Shown in pieces: positions 35,406-43,594 of a stretch of DNA of 64,000 nucleotides. The position numbers and the translations under genes were made by a program. The notes below the pieces were generated by a model. That model did no database searches and had not been told where the DNA came from. It saw only the letters and a program-made list of their open reading frames with translations. Source of the DNA: Bacteroides sp. Marseille-P3684 (GTDB lineage Bacteria > Bacteroidota > Bacteroidia > Bacteroidales > Bacteroidaceae); assembly GCF_900291465.1 (NCBI RefSeq), contig NZ_LT985808.1, positions 2,792,184-2,856,183 on the forward strand, given 5' to 3'. The number at the start of each line of letters is the position of its first letter. Position 1 is the first letter of the stretch.

Positions 35406-35792
35406 ATGGAAAAGAATCAATTGGAAGTGCTTGCGCGTATCGTGCTGCCTTCAGAAATACTGGATCATTTTGAGATAGCAGGTGTGCAACAGAGTCGGAC
35501 AGAGATTCATATTTATCTCGACGAGTTAATGAATGCGGGATTGTCATCAGATGCCAATTTTGCATCCAAAGGCTTCATGGAGGCTGTGAATGTAACCGAT
35601 TTCCCGATACGCGACCATAAGGTCATACTGGTCATACGCCGTCGCAGGTGGACCGACCTGCGTACAGGCAAGAGTTTCAGCCTTCCAATCAGCCTTGACA
35701 TAGCCTGCAAAGGAACCCGTTACTCCAAGGAGTTCGGGGCTTTTTTAAAAGAAACGTATGGAGACATCCCCTGTGACCTGCCGTACGCTTGA
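35406..35792 (+). CDS. ISAon1-family transposase N-terminal region protein (copy 2)
   Basis: 128 residues, predicted protein identical to the copy-1 product at 14875-15261. Intact, with the same overlap into the transposase ORF. Confidence 0.85.
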   Translation: MEKNQLEVLARIVLPSEILDHFEIAGVQQSRTEIHIYLDELMNAGLSSDANFASKGFMEAVNVTDFPIRDHKVILVIRRRRWTDLRTGKSFSLPISLDIACKGTRYSKEFGAFLKETYGDIPCDLPYA

Positions 35793-36750
35793 AACATTCT
35801 ACCACATAAATGCACATACCTTTGAGAAACAGTACAAGGAAACGCTAAGCGGCTTCCACGACTGGGACCAGCTAGACCATGCCGATTCATGGCTGTTGTT
35901 TCCCGAAAACATAGGCCGGCATCTTGCCATAGACGAGTCTTCCCTGTCCAATGGGGAGCTGTATACGTTTGTCACCAACCGTGACCGGCATACAGGTGAA
36001 GGAAGTCTGGTGGCGGTCGTTTCCGGCACGAAATCGGAAGACGTGATACAGGTGCTGAAGTTGATAGACGAGGAAGAACGCATGAAAGTGGAGGAAGTGA
36101 CCCTTGACCTTTCCGATTCAATGCGCAAGATTGTTTCTGTCGCATTTCCGAAGGCTCAAAGAGTGATTGACCGTTTCCACATCCAGAAACTGGCTTGTGA
36201 TGCCGTGCAGGAAATCCGTGTGGCGCACCGTTGGGACGCCTTGCAGCAAAGCAATGAAGAAATGGAAGAGTGCAAACAAACCGGCAAGCCCTATGTGCCG
36301 TTCCGCTTTTCCAATGGAGACACGCGTCCGGAATTGCTCATCAGAAGCCGTTACCTTCTGTTCAAATCAGCAGACAAATGGACGGAAAGACAAAAGGAAA
36401 GGGCTAAAATCCTCTTCGAGGAGTATCCTGACATCAAAATGGCTTATGGTCTGTCCCACTCATTAAGAATGATATTCTCAAAGAACACCATCAAAGATGC
36501 AGCGCGGTTGAGCATGGCCAAATGGTACAACAAAGTCGATGATTCAAGAATGAAGCAGTTCAATGTCATTGCCTCGACATTCTATGAGCATTATGACGAA
36601 ATCCTGAACTTCTACAACAAACGCTCATCAAATGCGGCAGCCGAATCATTCAACGCCAAAATCAAACTTTTCAGGGCGAATCTGCATGGAGTCGTAGACA
36701 AAAAATTCTTCCTCTTCAGAATCGCAAAGCTGTATGGTTATCCCCACTGA
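35758..36750 (+). CDS. ISAon1-family transposase (copy 2)
   Basis: 330 residues, identical at protein level to the other two copies. The DDE-type acidic motifs (LAIDESS, RVIDRFH, AAESFNAK) are intact. Confidence 0.88.
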   Translation: METSPVTCRTLETFYHINAHTFEKQYKETLSGFHDWDQLDHADSWLLFPENIGRHLAIDESSLSNGELYTFVTNRDRHTGEGSLVAVVSGTKSEDVIQVLKLIDEEERMKVEEVTLDLSDSMRKIVSVAFPKAQRVIDRFHIQKLACDAVQEIRVAHRWDALQQSNEEMEECKQTGKPYVPFRFSNGDTRPELLIRSRYLLFKSADKWTERQKERAKILFEEYPDIKMAYGLSHSLRMIFSKNTIKDAARLSMAKWYNKVDDSRMKQFNVIASTFYEHYDEILNFYNKRSSNAAAESFNAKIKLFRANLHGVVDKKFFLFRIAKLYGYPH

Positions 36751-36764
36751 TTTTCTACTGCTCC

Positions 36765-36825
36765 CCGATTTGCACAACAGTACAGAATTTGCACAAAATT
36801 TGCACAATAAAAGTACCTAAAAGCC
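36765..36825. other. 61-bp spacer between inverted ISAon1 copies, probably inverted
   Basis: This AT-rich segment contains GCACAA/TGCAAAT-like repeats. Read in reverse complement it begins GGCTTTTA, which restores a direct duplication around copy 2 (see 35334-35341). Its reverse also continues the GTGCAAAT-type repeats found just right of copy 3. This supports flipping by recombination between the two IS copies. Confidence 0.7.
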
Positions 36826-36839
36826 GGAGCAGTAGAAAA

Positions 36840-37832
36840 TCAGTGGGGATAACCATACAGCTTTGCGATTCTGAAGAGGAAGAATTTTTTGTCTACGACT
36901 CCATGCAGATTCGCCCTGAAAAGTTTGATTTTGGCGTTGAATGATTCGGCTGCCGCATTTGATGAGCGTTTGTTGTAGAAGTTCAGGATTTCGTCATAAT
37001 GCTCATAGAATGTCGAGGCAATGACATTGAACTGCTTCATTCTTGAATCATCGACTTTGTTGTACCATTTGGCCATGCTCAACCGCGCTGCATCTTTGAT
37101 GGTGTTCTTTGAGAATATCATTCTTAATGAGTGGGACAGACCATAAGCCATTTTGATGTCAGGATACTCCTCGAAGAGGATTTTAGCCCTTTCCTTTTGT
37201 CTTTCCGTCCATTTGTCTGCTGATTTGAACAGAAGGTAACGGCTTCTGATGAGCAATTCCGGACGCGTGTCTCCATTGGAAAAGCGGAACGGCACATAGG
37301 GCTTGCCGGTTTGTTTGCACTCTTCCATTTCTTCATTGCTTTGCTGCAAGGCGTCCCAACGGTGCGCCACACGGATTTCCTGCACGGCATCACAAGCCAG
37401 TTTCTGGATGTGGAAACGGTCAATCACTCTTTGAGCCTTCGGAAATGCGACAGAAACAATCTTGCGCATTGAATCGGAAAGGTCAAGGGTCACTTCCTCC
37501 ACTTTCATGCGTTCTTCCTCGTCTATCAACTTCAGCACCTGTATCACGTCTTCCGATTTCGTGCCGGAAACGACCGCCACCAGACTTCCTTCACCTGTAT
37601 GCCGGTCACGGTTGGTGACAAACGTATACAGCTCCCCATTGGACAGGGAAGACTCGTCTATGGCAAGATGCCGGCCTATGTTTTCGGGAAACAACAGCCA
37701 TGAATCGGCATGGTCTAGCTGGTCCCAGTCGTGGAAGCCGCTTAGCGTTTCCTTGTACTGTTTCTCAAAGGTATGTGCATTTATGTGGTAGAATGTTTCA
37801 AGCGTACGGCAGGTCACAGGGGATGTCTCCAT
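36840..37832 (-). CDS. ISAon1-family transposase (copy 3)
   Basis: 330 residues, identical to the copy-1 and copy-2 transposases; intact. Confidence 0.88.
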   Translation of the reverse strand: METSPVTCRTLETFYHINAHTFEKQYKETLSGFHDWDQLDHADSWLLFPENIGRHLAIDESSLSNGELYTFVTNRDRHTGEGSLVAVVSGTKSEDVIQVLKLIDEEERMKVEEVTLDLSDSMRKIVSVAFPKAQRVIDRFHIQKLACDAVQEIRVAHRWDALQQSNEEMEECKQTGKPYVPFRFSNGDTRPELLIRSRYLLFKSADKWTERQKERAKILFEEYPDIKMAYGLSHSLRMIFSKNTIKDAARLSMAKWYNKVDDSRMKQFNVIASTFYEHYDEILNFYNKRSSNAAAESFNAKIKLFRANLHGVVDKKFFLFRIAKLYGYPH

Positions 37833-38184
37833 ACGTTTCTTTTAAAAAAGCCCCGAACTCCTTGGAGTAACGGGTTCCTTTGCAGGCTATGTCAAGGCTG
37901 ATTGGAAGGCTGAAACTCTTGCCTGTACGCAGGTCGGTCCACCTGCGACGGCGTATGACCAGTATGACCTTATGGTCGCGTATCGGGAAATCGGTTACAT
38001 TCACAGCCTCCATGAAGCCTTTGGATGCAAAATTGGCATCTGATGACAATCCCGCATTCATTAACTCGTCGAGATAAATATGAATCTCTGTCCGACTCTG
38101 TTGCACACCTGCTATCTCAAAATGATCCAGTATTTCTGAAGGCAGCACGATACGCGCAAGCACTTCCAATTGATTCTTTTCCAT
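37798..38184 (-). CDS. ISAon1-family transposase N-terminal region protein (copy 3)
   Basis: 128 residues, identical to the copy-1 and copy-2 proteins; overlaps the transposase gene by 35 bp. Confidence 0.85.
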   Translation of the reverse strand: MEKNQLEVLARIVLPSEILDHFEIAGVQQSRTEIHIYLDELMNAGLSSDANFASKGFMEAVNVTDFPIRDHKVILVIRRRRWTDLRTGKSFSLPISLDIACKGTRYSKEFGAFLKETYGDIPCDLPYA

Positions 38185-38284
38185 AAGGCAAAGGTCGGAA
38201 TTCCTCTGGATATTGGAAAACTAATCCCCACTGATTTTCTACTGCTCCTAAATCTGGTGCAAATCTATTGCAAATTTCAGGCTC

Positions 38285-38392
38285 TTAAAAACGGAACATC
38301 GTCACCAGCCCGTTGAACTTCAGCAGGGAGTCGCGCAGCCGTTCTTTCCCGTCGATGGAAAGCTTGATATTAAATTTTACGTCTTTAGACAT
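38285..38392 (-). pseudogene. Short remnant resembling the start of a phage tail tape-measure gene
   Basis: A 35-residue frame, MSKDVKFNIKLSIDGKERLR..., ending at a stop after FNGLVTMFRF. The opening resembles the N terminus of tail tape-measure proteins in Bacteroidota phages, as I recall them, but the rest is missing. Together with the tail-chaperone-like frame at 38692-39160, in the same orientation and upstream of it as in phage tail operons, it suggests a prophage remnant. Identification is tentative. Confidence 0.4.
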
Positions 38393-38414
38393 TGCTTTTC
38401 TGATTTTTATTTCT

Positions 38415-38422
38415 TATGTTTG
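38415..38422 (+). promoter_or_regulatory. -7 element for the small membrane protein
   Basis: TATGTTTG fits TAnnTTTG, 24 bp before the ATG at 38447. Confidence 0.45.
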
Positions 38423-38446
38423 CGACAAACCAAAACCTTTAGCCCC

Positions 38447-38695
38447 ATGAGAACTATTGAAATTGGATACTTTCTGTCTGTTGTATCTTTCCTTGCCCTC
38501 CTTTTTAGCTCGAATCCGTATGTATTCTTGTGGGGGTGGCTATTTTTCCTAATAGGTTGCTTCCTTGTCACCATAGACCCCCGTCACCTCAAAGAAGACT
38601 GGGAGGTCAAAGAGATTGAGGAACGTTGGGCGGAAAAGAAACGTGCCAGGGAGCAGCGCCGCTTGCAGAAGCAAAACGGCAAAGCGAAACACTAA
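38447..38695 (+). CDS. Small membrane protein of unknown function
   Basis: An 82-residue protein with two predicted transmembrane helices (about 5-22, IGYFLSVVSFLALLFSSN; and 24-45, YVFLWGWLFFLIGCFLVTI). A strongly charged, helical, basic tail (EVKEIEERWAEKKRAREQRRLQKQ) follows. It has a promoter-like element just upstream. Not recognised. It lies between phage-tail remnants on the opposite strand, so it may be a moron-type cargo gene of the former prophage. Confidence 0.55.
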   Translation: MRTIEIGYFLSVVSFLALLFSSNPYVFLWGWLFFLIGCFLVTIDPRHLKEDWEVKEIEERWAEKKRAREQRRLQKQNGKAKH

Positions 38696-39160
38696 CCCCG
38701 TTTAGCCAGTTCCTCGAAGCGTCGCTTCTGCTCCTCTCGGCTCATCACTACCCGGTCAGCACCCCGCTTTTCCTTCTTCTCATCCCAGGGCAACGGCCAG
38801 AACCGCTGCACCGTGGTCTTGTGCTTCATGTACGGACCGCTCAGCGTGTACGCCAGTGCCCGCGTCTGTTCCCACGACTCGCGGCTGTCTGCCTCCCGGG
38901 TCTTGGCATGCGCCTCACAGACCGCGCTGAACTCGTCGGGGGTCATCCGCTCAAAGTCATCCAACCGCATCCCGACACAGCCCAGCGCGTATCCCAACAA
39001 CCCGGCTATGGTCAGGCTTTCTTTTTTTTACTCCTGCATCCTGCTCCGTGCCCTCCAGCATCGCGGCGGCCCAGGCTTCCACCTGGTCGGGGGCGATATG
39101 GTCGGCGATGTAGGGGCGACCGGTCTGGTCGCCCGGTCCAACAAACGCCCGGTCCAACAC
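38692..39160 (-). pseudogene. Phage tail-assembly-chaperone-like pair with possible frameshift (remnant)
   Basis: Two minus-strand frames overlap. The downstream one (to 38692) reads ...LTIAGLLGYALGCVGMRLDDFERMTPDEF and is mostly helical with a charged C-terminal half. The upstream one (from about 39160) ends ...EGTEQDAGVKKRKPDHS. They meet at a run of eight A residues followed by G (minus strand, about 39022-39030), where slipping would join them. Size, layout and A-run resemble the frameshifted tail chaperone genes of long-tailed phages. The N-terminal end runs into a short inverted-repeat element, so the gene is probably broken. Confidence 0.45.
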
Positions 39161-39180
39161 GCATCCGGTTCGCCCCCTAC
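39110..39180. repeat. Short inverted-repeat (MITE/REP-like) element
   Basis: GTAGGGGCGACCGG (39110-39123) and CCGGTTCGCCCCCTAC (39165-39180) form imperfect terminal inverted repeats. The interior holds two direct copies of CGCCCGGTCCAACA. Base composition and form differ from the surroundings. It appears to truncate the tail-chaperone-like frame. Confidence 0.55.
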
Positions 39181-39340
39181 ACGCTACACGGTCAAAACGG
39201 TTTAGACTTCCGTCTCGCTGTATGAAGCGGCTCAGGGCTCAGCTTATGCAAATCCTATACCTATTTCAGTTTGCCAAAAAAGAATATAATCTAAATATAA
39301 AAACAGGTCGCGTTATATGTAAGAGGACAGCCCGAACTAC

Positions 39341-39348
39341 TATATTTG
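39341..39348 (+). promoter_or_regulatory. -7 element for the AT-rich membrane ORF
   Basis: TATATTTG, 44 bp before the ATG at 39393. Confidence 0.45.
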
Positions 39349-39392
39349 TGATTATCAAAACACTTGTCAAACGAACTTTAAATTTAAATATT

Positions 39393-39665
39393 ATGCCTAT
39401 CGGATGTATACTCTGGATAATCTTACTTTTCATCCTTGCCACAGACAAGACAGAATGGCGTCCAACTATTATCGGCGCAATTATTGTCATTATCGCCGCA
39501 ATGATAATAGTGTCTACGCAAAAATGCGACATCAACTTCCCTGATGAACCGGGAAAAGACAAAGACAATAACGACAAAAAAACAATGAACCATGACAACA
39601 ACGACATTAAAAGAGGCATTTGCGGCGAAATACCCGAAATACATGCAGATTCTTTCCATGTTTAA
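39393..39665 (+). CDS. Small hypothetical membrane protein, AT-rich
   Basis: A 90-residue frame with two hydrophobic helices (IGCILWIILLFILATDK and IIGAIIVIIAAMIIVS) and an Asp/Asn/Lys-rich tail. Not recognised. Base composition is more AT-rich than the core genes. The last 74 bp overlap the start of a broken integrase frame, so the natural end is uncertain. Confidence 0.45.
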   Translation: MPIGCILWIILLFILATDKTEWRPTIIGAIIVIIAAMIIVSTQKCDINFPDEPGKDKDNNDKKTMNHDNNDIKRGICGEIPEIHADSFHV

Positions 39666-39807
39666 GAAGGCGAACGGCTGCCCCGCAACATAGGAAAACC
39701 TAACCAAACCACAGCTAGCCCGCTTTGTCAGCTTCATGACCGAACGATACATCATCTGTGGGCTAAGGCGGATGCCCGAATCAATATTGGAACCACGCCC
39801 CCCATAA
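39592..39807 (+). pseudogene. Tyrosine-integrase N-terminal fragment with in-frame stop
   Basis: Reading from ATG 39592 gives 33 residues (MTTTTLKEAFAAKYPKYMQI...), then TAG at 39691-39693. The same frame continues ENLTKPQLARFVSFMTERY... to TAA at 39805. The joined wording resembles the SAM-like core-binding domain at the N terminus of Bacteroidota phage or ICE integrases, where Trp (TGG) is likely at the stop. The catalytic domain is missing; the IS1182 element begins a few bases later. A tRNA-adjacent integrase scrap fits a decayed island. Confidence 0.5.
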
Positions 39808-39884
39808 ACGCAAAAAGAGGGTGTGTCGCAATGAGCGATGCACCTTCTTTTTTTCGTCAATTACAAAAGAAAAGTTTGATATCT

Positions 39885-41540
39885 TCAAGCAGCGATATTT
39901 TGAAGATTTCTTTGATTTATGTGTTCCCTGCATCTGAAGAAAGCGGCTGTAAGCTCACAAAACAGTTTAATCAGCCAGTCTATGCCTTCTTTTCTCATCC
40001 TTGCACATAACTTTTTTATATTGAAGGCAATGGCAAGGAAGGAGAAGTCCATAAAGACCTTGTCCTTTCCAAAATGACGGAAACGTTTGTAGTTCATATT
40101 ATATTTTATCTGCCCGAACACGGCTTCCGGTTCTATGCATCTTCGTCCCCTGTGTTTCAGCCCTTCCTCGGAGCAGAGCAACTCTTTGGCTTTTTGCTTG
40201 TATTTCCTGAGCCTGTGGTTCAGTTCTATCGTCCTGTCCCCTTTTGCTTTAAAACATAGACACCTTAGCGGGCAGCCTTCGCACCTGACGGCCCTGTATC
40301 TGGCACTTTCGCTCACATATCCGGATGCGGTTTTCACATGTCTGTTTCCTATCCTCCGCATCTTTTGTCCCATGGGGCATACGCAATAGTCATGTTCTTC
40401 ATTGTAGTAGAAGTTTTCAGCCTTGAACGGGTCGGGTCTGAATCTCGGCCGTTGCTCCATGTGGAAGTAATTGTATTTGACGTAAGCTTCCATGCCGTTT
40501 TCTGCCATGAAGCGGTAATTTTCCTCGGAGCCGTAGCCCGAATCAGCCACTACGGTATGGGCCAGCCTGTCGTATCTGTTTGAGAAGGATTGCAGGAAAG
40601 GTATCATGGTCAGCGTGTCCGTAGGGTTGGGAAAAAGTGCAAAATCGGTAATGAACTGGTTCTCGGTGGCAATCTGAAGGTTGTAACCGGGTTTGGTCTG
40701 TCCGTTACGCATGGCATCCTCCTTCATCCTCATGAAAGTGGCATCCTTGTCCGTCTTGGAATAGGAGTTGCGCTCCTGCAGCGTGTCCAGATGATTGTCG
40801 TATTCCTGCAGCTTGTCCCTGTGCGCTTCCAGTTCTTTCAGCTGCCTGCGTTTCTTTCTTTGTGCGGCCTTCTCCTCTTTTGTGGAAGGCTCGGGAACCT
40901 GTTCAAGCGCATTGCGCAGTTCGCCCGCCATTTCGGTCAGCATGGCTGGGGTAAACTCAACTTCCTCATTGTTTTCCGATGATTTCTCCTGGGCGATGGC
41001 ATCGTCTATCTGACCCAACAGGACATGGATTTTCTTCATCAGGCGTTCACGGTTCCGCTCGACGGTCTTTTTCCACACGAAAGTATACTTGTTGGCCTTG
41101 GATTCAATCTTCGTTCCGTCAATATATTCCACGTTCAGGCTGATGAACCCTTTGGCGGAAAGCAGAAGGACGATTTGGGTGAACACTTCGTTGATTTCCT
41201 TCTTCACACGGTTGCGGAAGCGGTTGATGGTAATGAAGTCCGGTTTCTCGTACCCGGCCAGCCATATATAATGGATGTCGCGGTGGAGGAGTTTTTCTAT
41301 CTTGCGGCAGGAGTAGATGTTGTTCATATAGGCGTACAGGATAACCTTGAGCATCATTCGGGGATGGTAAGGGCTACGGCCGCATTCCTTATATAACTTC
41401 CTGAAACCTTCCAGATTCAGGCTCTCAACAAGAGCGTCAACCATGCGTACCGGATCGTTCTTTGCAATATCCTCATCGATTCTTTGAGGAAACAGCACTG
41501 TTTGGTTGGGAATGTAAGGACGAAAATGTATCTTTGTCAT
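39885..41540 (-). CDS. IS1182-family transposase
   Basis: A 551-residue DDE transposase. The N-terminal part (FRPYIPNQTVLFPQRIDEDIAKNDPVRMVDAL) and the helical ILYAYMNNIYSCRKIEKLLHRDIHYIWLAG region are typical of IS1182. VEYIDGTKIESKANKYTFVWKK holds the first Asp, VVADSGYGSEENY the second, and the C-terminal GRRCIEPEAVFGQIKYN block the Glu. A Cys cluster (CEGCPLRCLCFKAKG) lies before the last block. Intact, so the element may be mobile despite the intron. Confidence 0.93.
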   Translation of the reverse strand: MTKIHFRPYIPNQTVLFPQRIDEDIAKNDPVRMVDALVESLNLEGFRKLYKECGRSPYHPRMMLKVILYAYMNNIYSCRKIEKLLHRDIHYIWLAGYEKPDFITINRFRNRVKKEINEVFTQIVLLLSAKGFISLNVEYIDGTKIESKANKYTFVWKKTVERNRERLMKKIHVLLGQIDDAIAQEKSSENNEEVEFTPAMLTEMAGELRNALEQVPEPSTKEEKAAQRKKRRQLKELEAHRDKLQEYDNHLDTLQERNSYSKTDKDATFMRMKEDAMRNGQTKPGYNLQIATENQFITDFALFPNPTDTLTMIPFLQSFSNRYDRLAHTVVADSGYGSEENYRFMAENGMEAYVKYNYFHMEQRPRFRPDPFKAENFYYNEEHDYCVCPMGQKMRRIGNRHVKTASGYVSESARYRAVRCEGCPLRCLCFKAKGDRTIELNHRLRKYKQKAKELLCSEEGLKHRGRRCIEPEAVFGQIKYNMNYKRFRHFGKDKVFMDFSFLAIAFNIKKLCARMRKEGIDWLIKLFCELTAAFFRCREHINQRNLQNIAA

Positions 41541-41684
41541 AAGATTATTATTGTTATAATGCTTAAAGATACAAAATCTTTAGGTAATAGCAAAGCCTCG
41601 GCTTGTGAAAGTCGGGGCTTTGTGCAATCGAGTAGGAGGAAAACGACGTAGTTTTCTTCCTACTTTCGTTTTCCGTCCTCTCAC

Positions 41685-41716
41685 ACCACCGTACATGCGG
41701 TTCCGCATACGGCGGT
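41685..41716 (-). ncRNA. Group II intron domain V
   Basis: Minus strand: outer stem ACCGCCGT / ACGGTGGT, two-base bulge GT, inner stem ATGCGG / CCGCAT, loop AA. This is the classic domain V fold. The triad position reads CGC rather than AGC. It lies directly after the reverse-transcriptase stop codon. Confidence 0.8.
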
Positions 41717-41718
41717 TC

Positions 41719-43125
41719 CTATTTTGGGTACCATTCGAGATATTCACCCATTAAAGTAGCATACCCTGCTTTGCGCAAGTTCTCATTTGTGATTGCCCTG
41801 TGCATTATGTGGCTGTCTGCTATGCGCCAGCAGCCCTTGCGAGTATTACCCCATTCATATGCCTTGTACTTATCGATACCGCATCTAATGAGGTTTGCCA
41901 CTTTTGTCTTGACTTTCTTCCATGCTTTCCATATACACATACGTATTCTACGCCTTAACCATTCGTCAGTGGTAAGTAGAAGACGTTTCATATTGGCAAG
42001 ATGATAATAGCCGACCCATCCTCTTATGTATTCTTTGAGCTTTTGCTTTCTCTTGGAATATCCCCATCCATTGCTGCGACTTGTCAGTTCTTTTAGTCTT
42101 GACTTCATCTTGGCTTTGGATGTCGGGTGTACCGTAAGTTGGCATTTACCTTTCATTACATTAAAGGAATAGCCGAGATATTTCACTCCGCGCACATACG
42201 ACACTACGGTCTTCTCCTGGTTGACTTTGAGATATAGATTGTTCTCTATAAATCGGGTTATGCTCTCCTTCACTCGCATTGCTGCCCTTCGGGACCTGCA
42301 GAATATCATCGAGTCATCCGCATAGCGCACAAAAGGGAGGCCTCTGAGTTCCAGCTCTTTGTCCAGTTCATTGAGCATAATGTTGCTCAACAAGGGACTT
42401 AGCGGACCTCCTTGGGGAGTTCCTTCCTCGCTCGCTTCAAACAAGCCTTTATTCATTACACCGCTACGGAGATACTTATGTATAAGACTGACCACTCTGC
42501 CGTCTTTTATGGTACGGCTGAGGATTTCTATGAGCTTGCTGTGGCACACCGTGTCGAAGAAGAGTTCAAGGTCAAGGTCTACAACATATACGTAGCCTTC
42601 ATTGATTATCCTCTGCGCTTCACGTAGTGCGTCATGGCATCCTCTTCTCGGACGGAAGCCGTAGCTTGTCTTGGAGAATTGGTTCTCATAGATGGGAGTC
42701 AACACTTGGTTTATGGCTTGTTGCACCAATCGGTCTATCACGGTGGGGATACCTAAAAGGCGCATCTTGCCATTGTCTTTGGGGATTTCTACCCTTCTTA
42801 CCGGGTTCGGACGGTAAGAGCCGTCCATCAAGGAACTAAGGAGCATTTCCCTATTGGTCAGGAGCCATGGGAGCAATTGCTCGCACGACATCTTGTCGAT
42901 ACCACCACATCCCTTGTTTCTCACCACTGTTTTGTAGGCTCTGTTGAGATTTGACGGACTGAGAATTTGCTCGAAAAGGTGTTCCTTGTCGAATGGTACT
43001 TCCACGATGTTGTCTTCACACATCCACATAAAGGTCTGCACTCCCCCATATCTTTCGGTTTCCGACCTATTCCTTTGAGGGCAGCCATTAAAACGTGATA
43101 ATGTTTTCTGCATTCTGTCCTTCAT
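41719..43125 (-). CDS. ltrA: Group II intron reverse transcriptase/maturase
   Basis: A 468-residue intron-encoded protein. Reverse-transcriptase blocks in order: KMRLLGIPTVIDRLVQQAI, SYGFRPRRGCHDAL, VVDLDLELFFDTV, GTPQGGPLSPLLSNI and the catalytic FVRYADDSMIF (about residue 275). KVNQEKT and the GYSFN thumb start follow. A maturase (GIIM/X) domain (LKEYIRGWVGYYHLANMK) comes last, with no HNH endonuclease domain, so mobility probably relies on nicks or single-stranded target. Intact. Confidence 0.93.
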   Translation of the reverse strand: MKDRMQKTLSRFNGCPQRNRSETERYGGVQTFMWMCEDNIVEVPFDKEHLFEQILSPSNLNRAYKTVVRNKGCGGIDKMSCEQLLPWLLTNREMLLSSLMDGSYRPNPVRRVEIPKDNGKMRLLGIPTVIDRLVQQAINQVLTPIYENQFSKTSYGFRPRRGCHDALREAQRIINEGYVYVVDLDLELFFDTVCHSKLIEILSRTIKDGRVVSLIHKYLRSGVMNKGLFEASEEGTPQGGPLSPLLSNIMLNELDKELELRGLPFVRYADDSMIFCRSRRAAMRVKESITRFIENNLYLKVNQEKTVVSYVRGVKYLGYSFNVMKGKCQLTVHPTSKAKMKSRLKELTSRSNGWGYSKRKQKLKEYIRGWVGYYHLANMKRLLLTTDEWLRRRIRMCIWKAWKKVKTKVANLIRCGIDKYKAYEWGNTRKGCWRIADSHIMHRAITNENLRKAGYATLMGEYLEWYPK

Positions 43126-43594
43126 ATGGTATGTTTCAATTACTATCGTTTAATTGTTAGGTTCTGCCCTTCATGCAACTCTATCGACAGCTGCACTACT
43201 ATGGCGTCTGCTGACTTCTCACGACAAGCTTTACTCCACTTCTTTCGTAAAAAAAAAAAACTATTCGAAGTGTCCGTGAGACCTCCTCGGATAAGGGCGT
43301 TGTCTTTCCATCTTATACCTACTTCATCTACACCGACCGTTCCGAATAGCTATAGGGCTTCGATTTGTTTAGCAATCTTACCCACGGTCATATGCCTTGT
43401 ATGAAGTTTCTGTTCGTTAGGCCAGATGTTTGCCGACGGCTTCCTTCAGATTTCACCTCGCGATGAACACCCTTGCCTGGGGCTATGTAATTCCCGCTAT
43501 TAGGGCTTACTCGGGACTTGCACCCGTTAGACAACACTCATGCCGAGCGTACTAAAAAAAAAGAAGGTGCGCTTTTTGACACACCTTCTTTTTT

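Larger units (their letters stand above)
35342..36764 (+). mobile_element. ISAon1-family insertion sequence, copy 2
   Basis: A 1423-bp element with the same 25-bp terminal repeats as copy 1. Its present flanks (GGCTTTTA left, CCGATTTG right) do not match, unlike copy 1. It shares diagnostic bases with copy 3 (35592-35594 region, 35874, 35914-35918, 36723) that differ from copy 1. It lies 52 bp beyond the tRNA terminator. Confidence 0.93.
36826..38248 (-). mobile_element. ISAon1-family insertion sequence, copy 3 (inverted)
   Basis: A 1423-bp element in the opposite orientation to copy 2, with the same 25-bp ends. At the positions that separate copy 1 it agrees with copy 2. Flanks as they stand show no duplication (TAAAAGCC left, TAAATCTG right). 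Confidence 0.93.
41627..43552 (-). mobile_element. Group II intron with reverse-transcriptase ORF, in the IS1182 right end
   Basis: On the minus strand the intron starts near 43552 (GTACGCTCGGCATGAGTG) with domain I-like sequence including AACGGGTGCAAGTCCCGAG. It contains a reverse-transcriptase ORF and a domain V hairpin at 41685-41716, and ends near 41627 (CTACTCGAT). The 5' exon is the terminator-like hairpin of the IS end plus a T-run. Insertion behind a hairpin, and the CGC at the domain V triad position, resemble IIC introns. Boundaries are read by eye. Confidence 0.8.
39812..43594 (-). mobile_element. IS1182-family element carrying a group II intron
   Basis: The left end (AAAAAGAGGGTGTGTC, from about 39812) and right end (reverse complement AAAAAGAAGGTGTGTC, to about 43594) form matching terminal repeats. 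Each is followed inward by GCACCTTCTTTTTTT. The transposase is at 39885-41540. The extra length is a group II intron (41627-43552) lying just inside the right end. Exact ends and target duplication could not be fixed. Confidence 0.75.
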
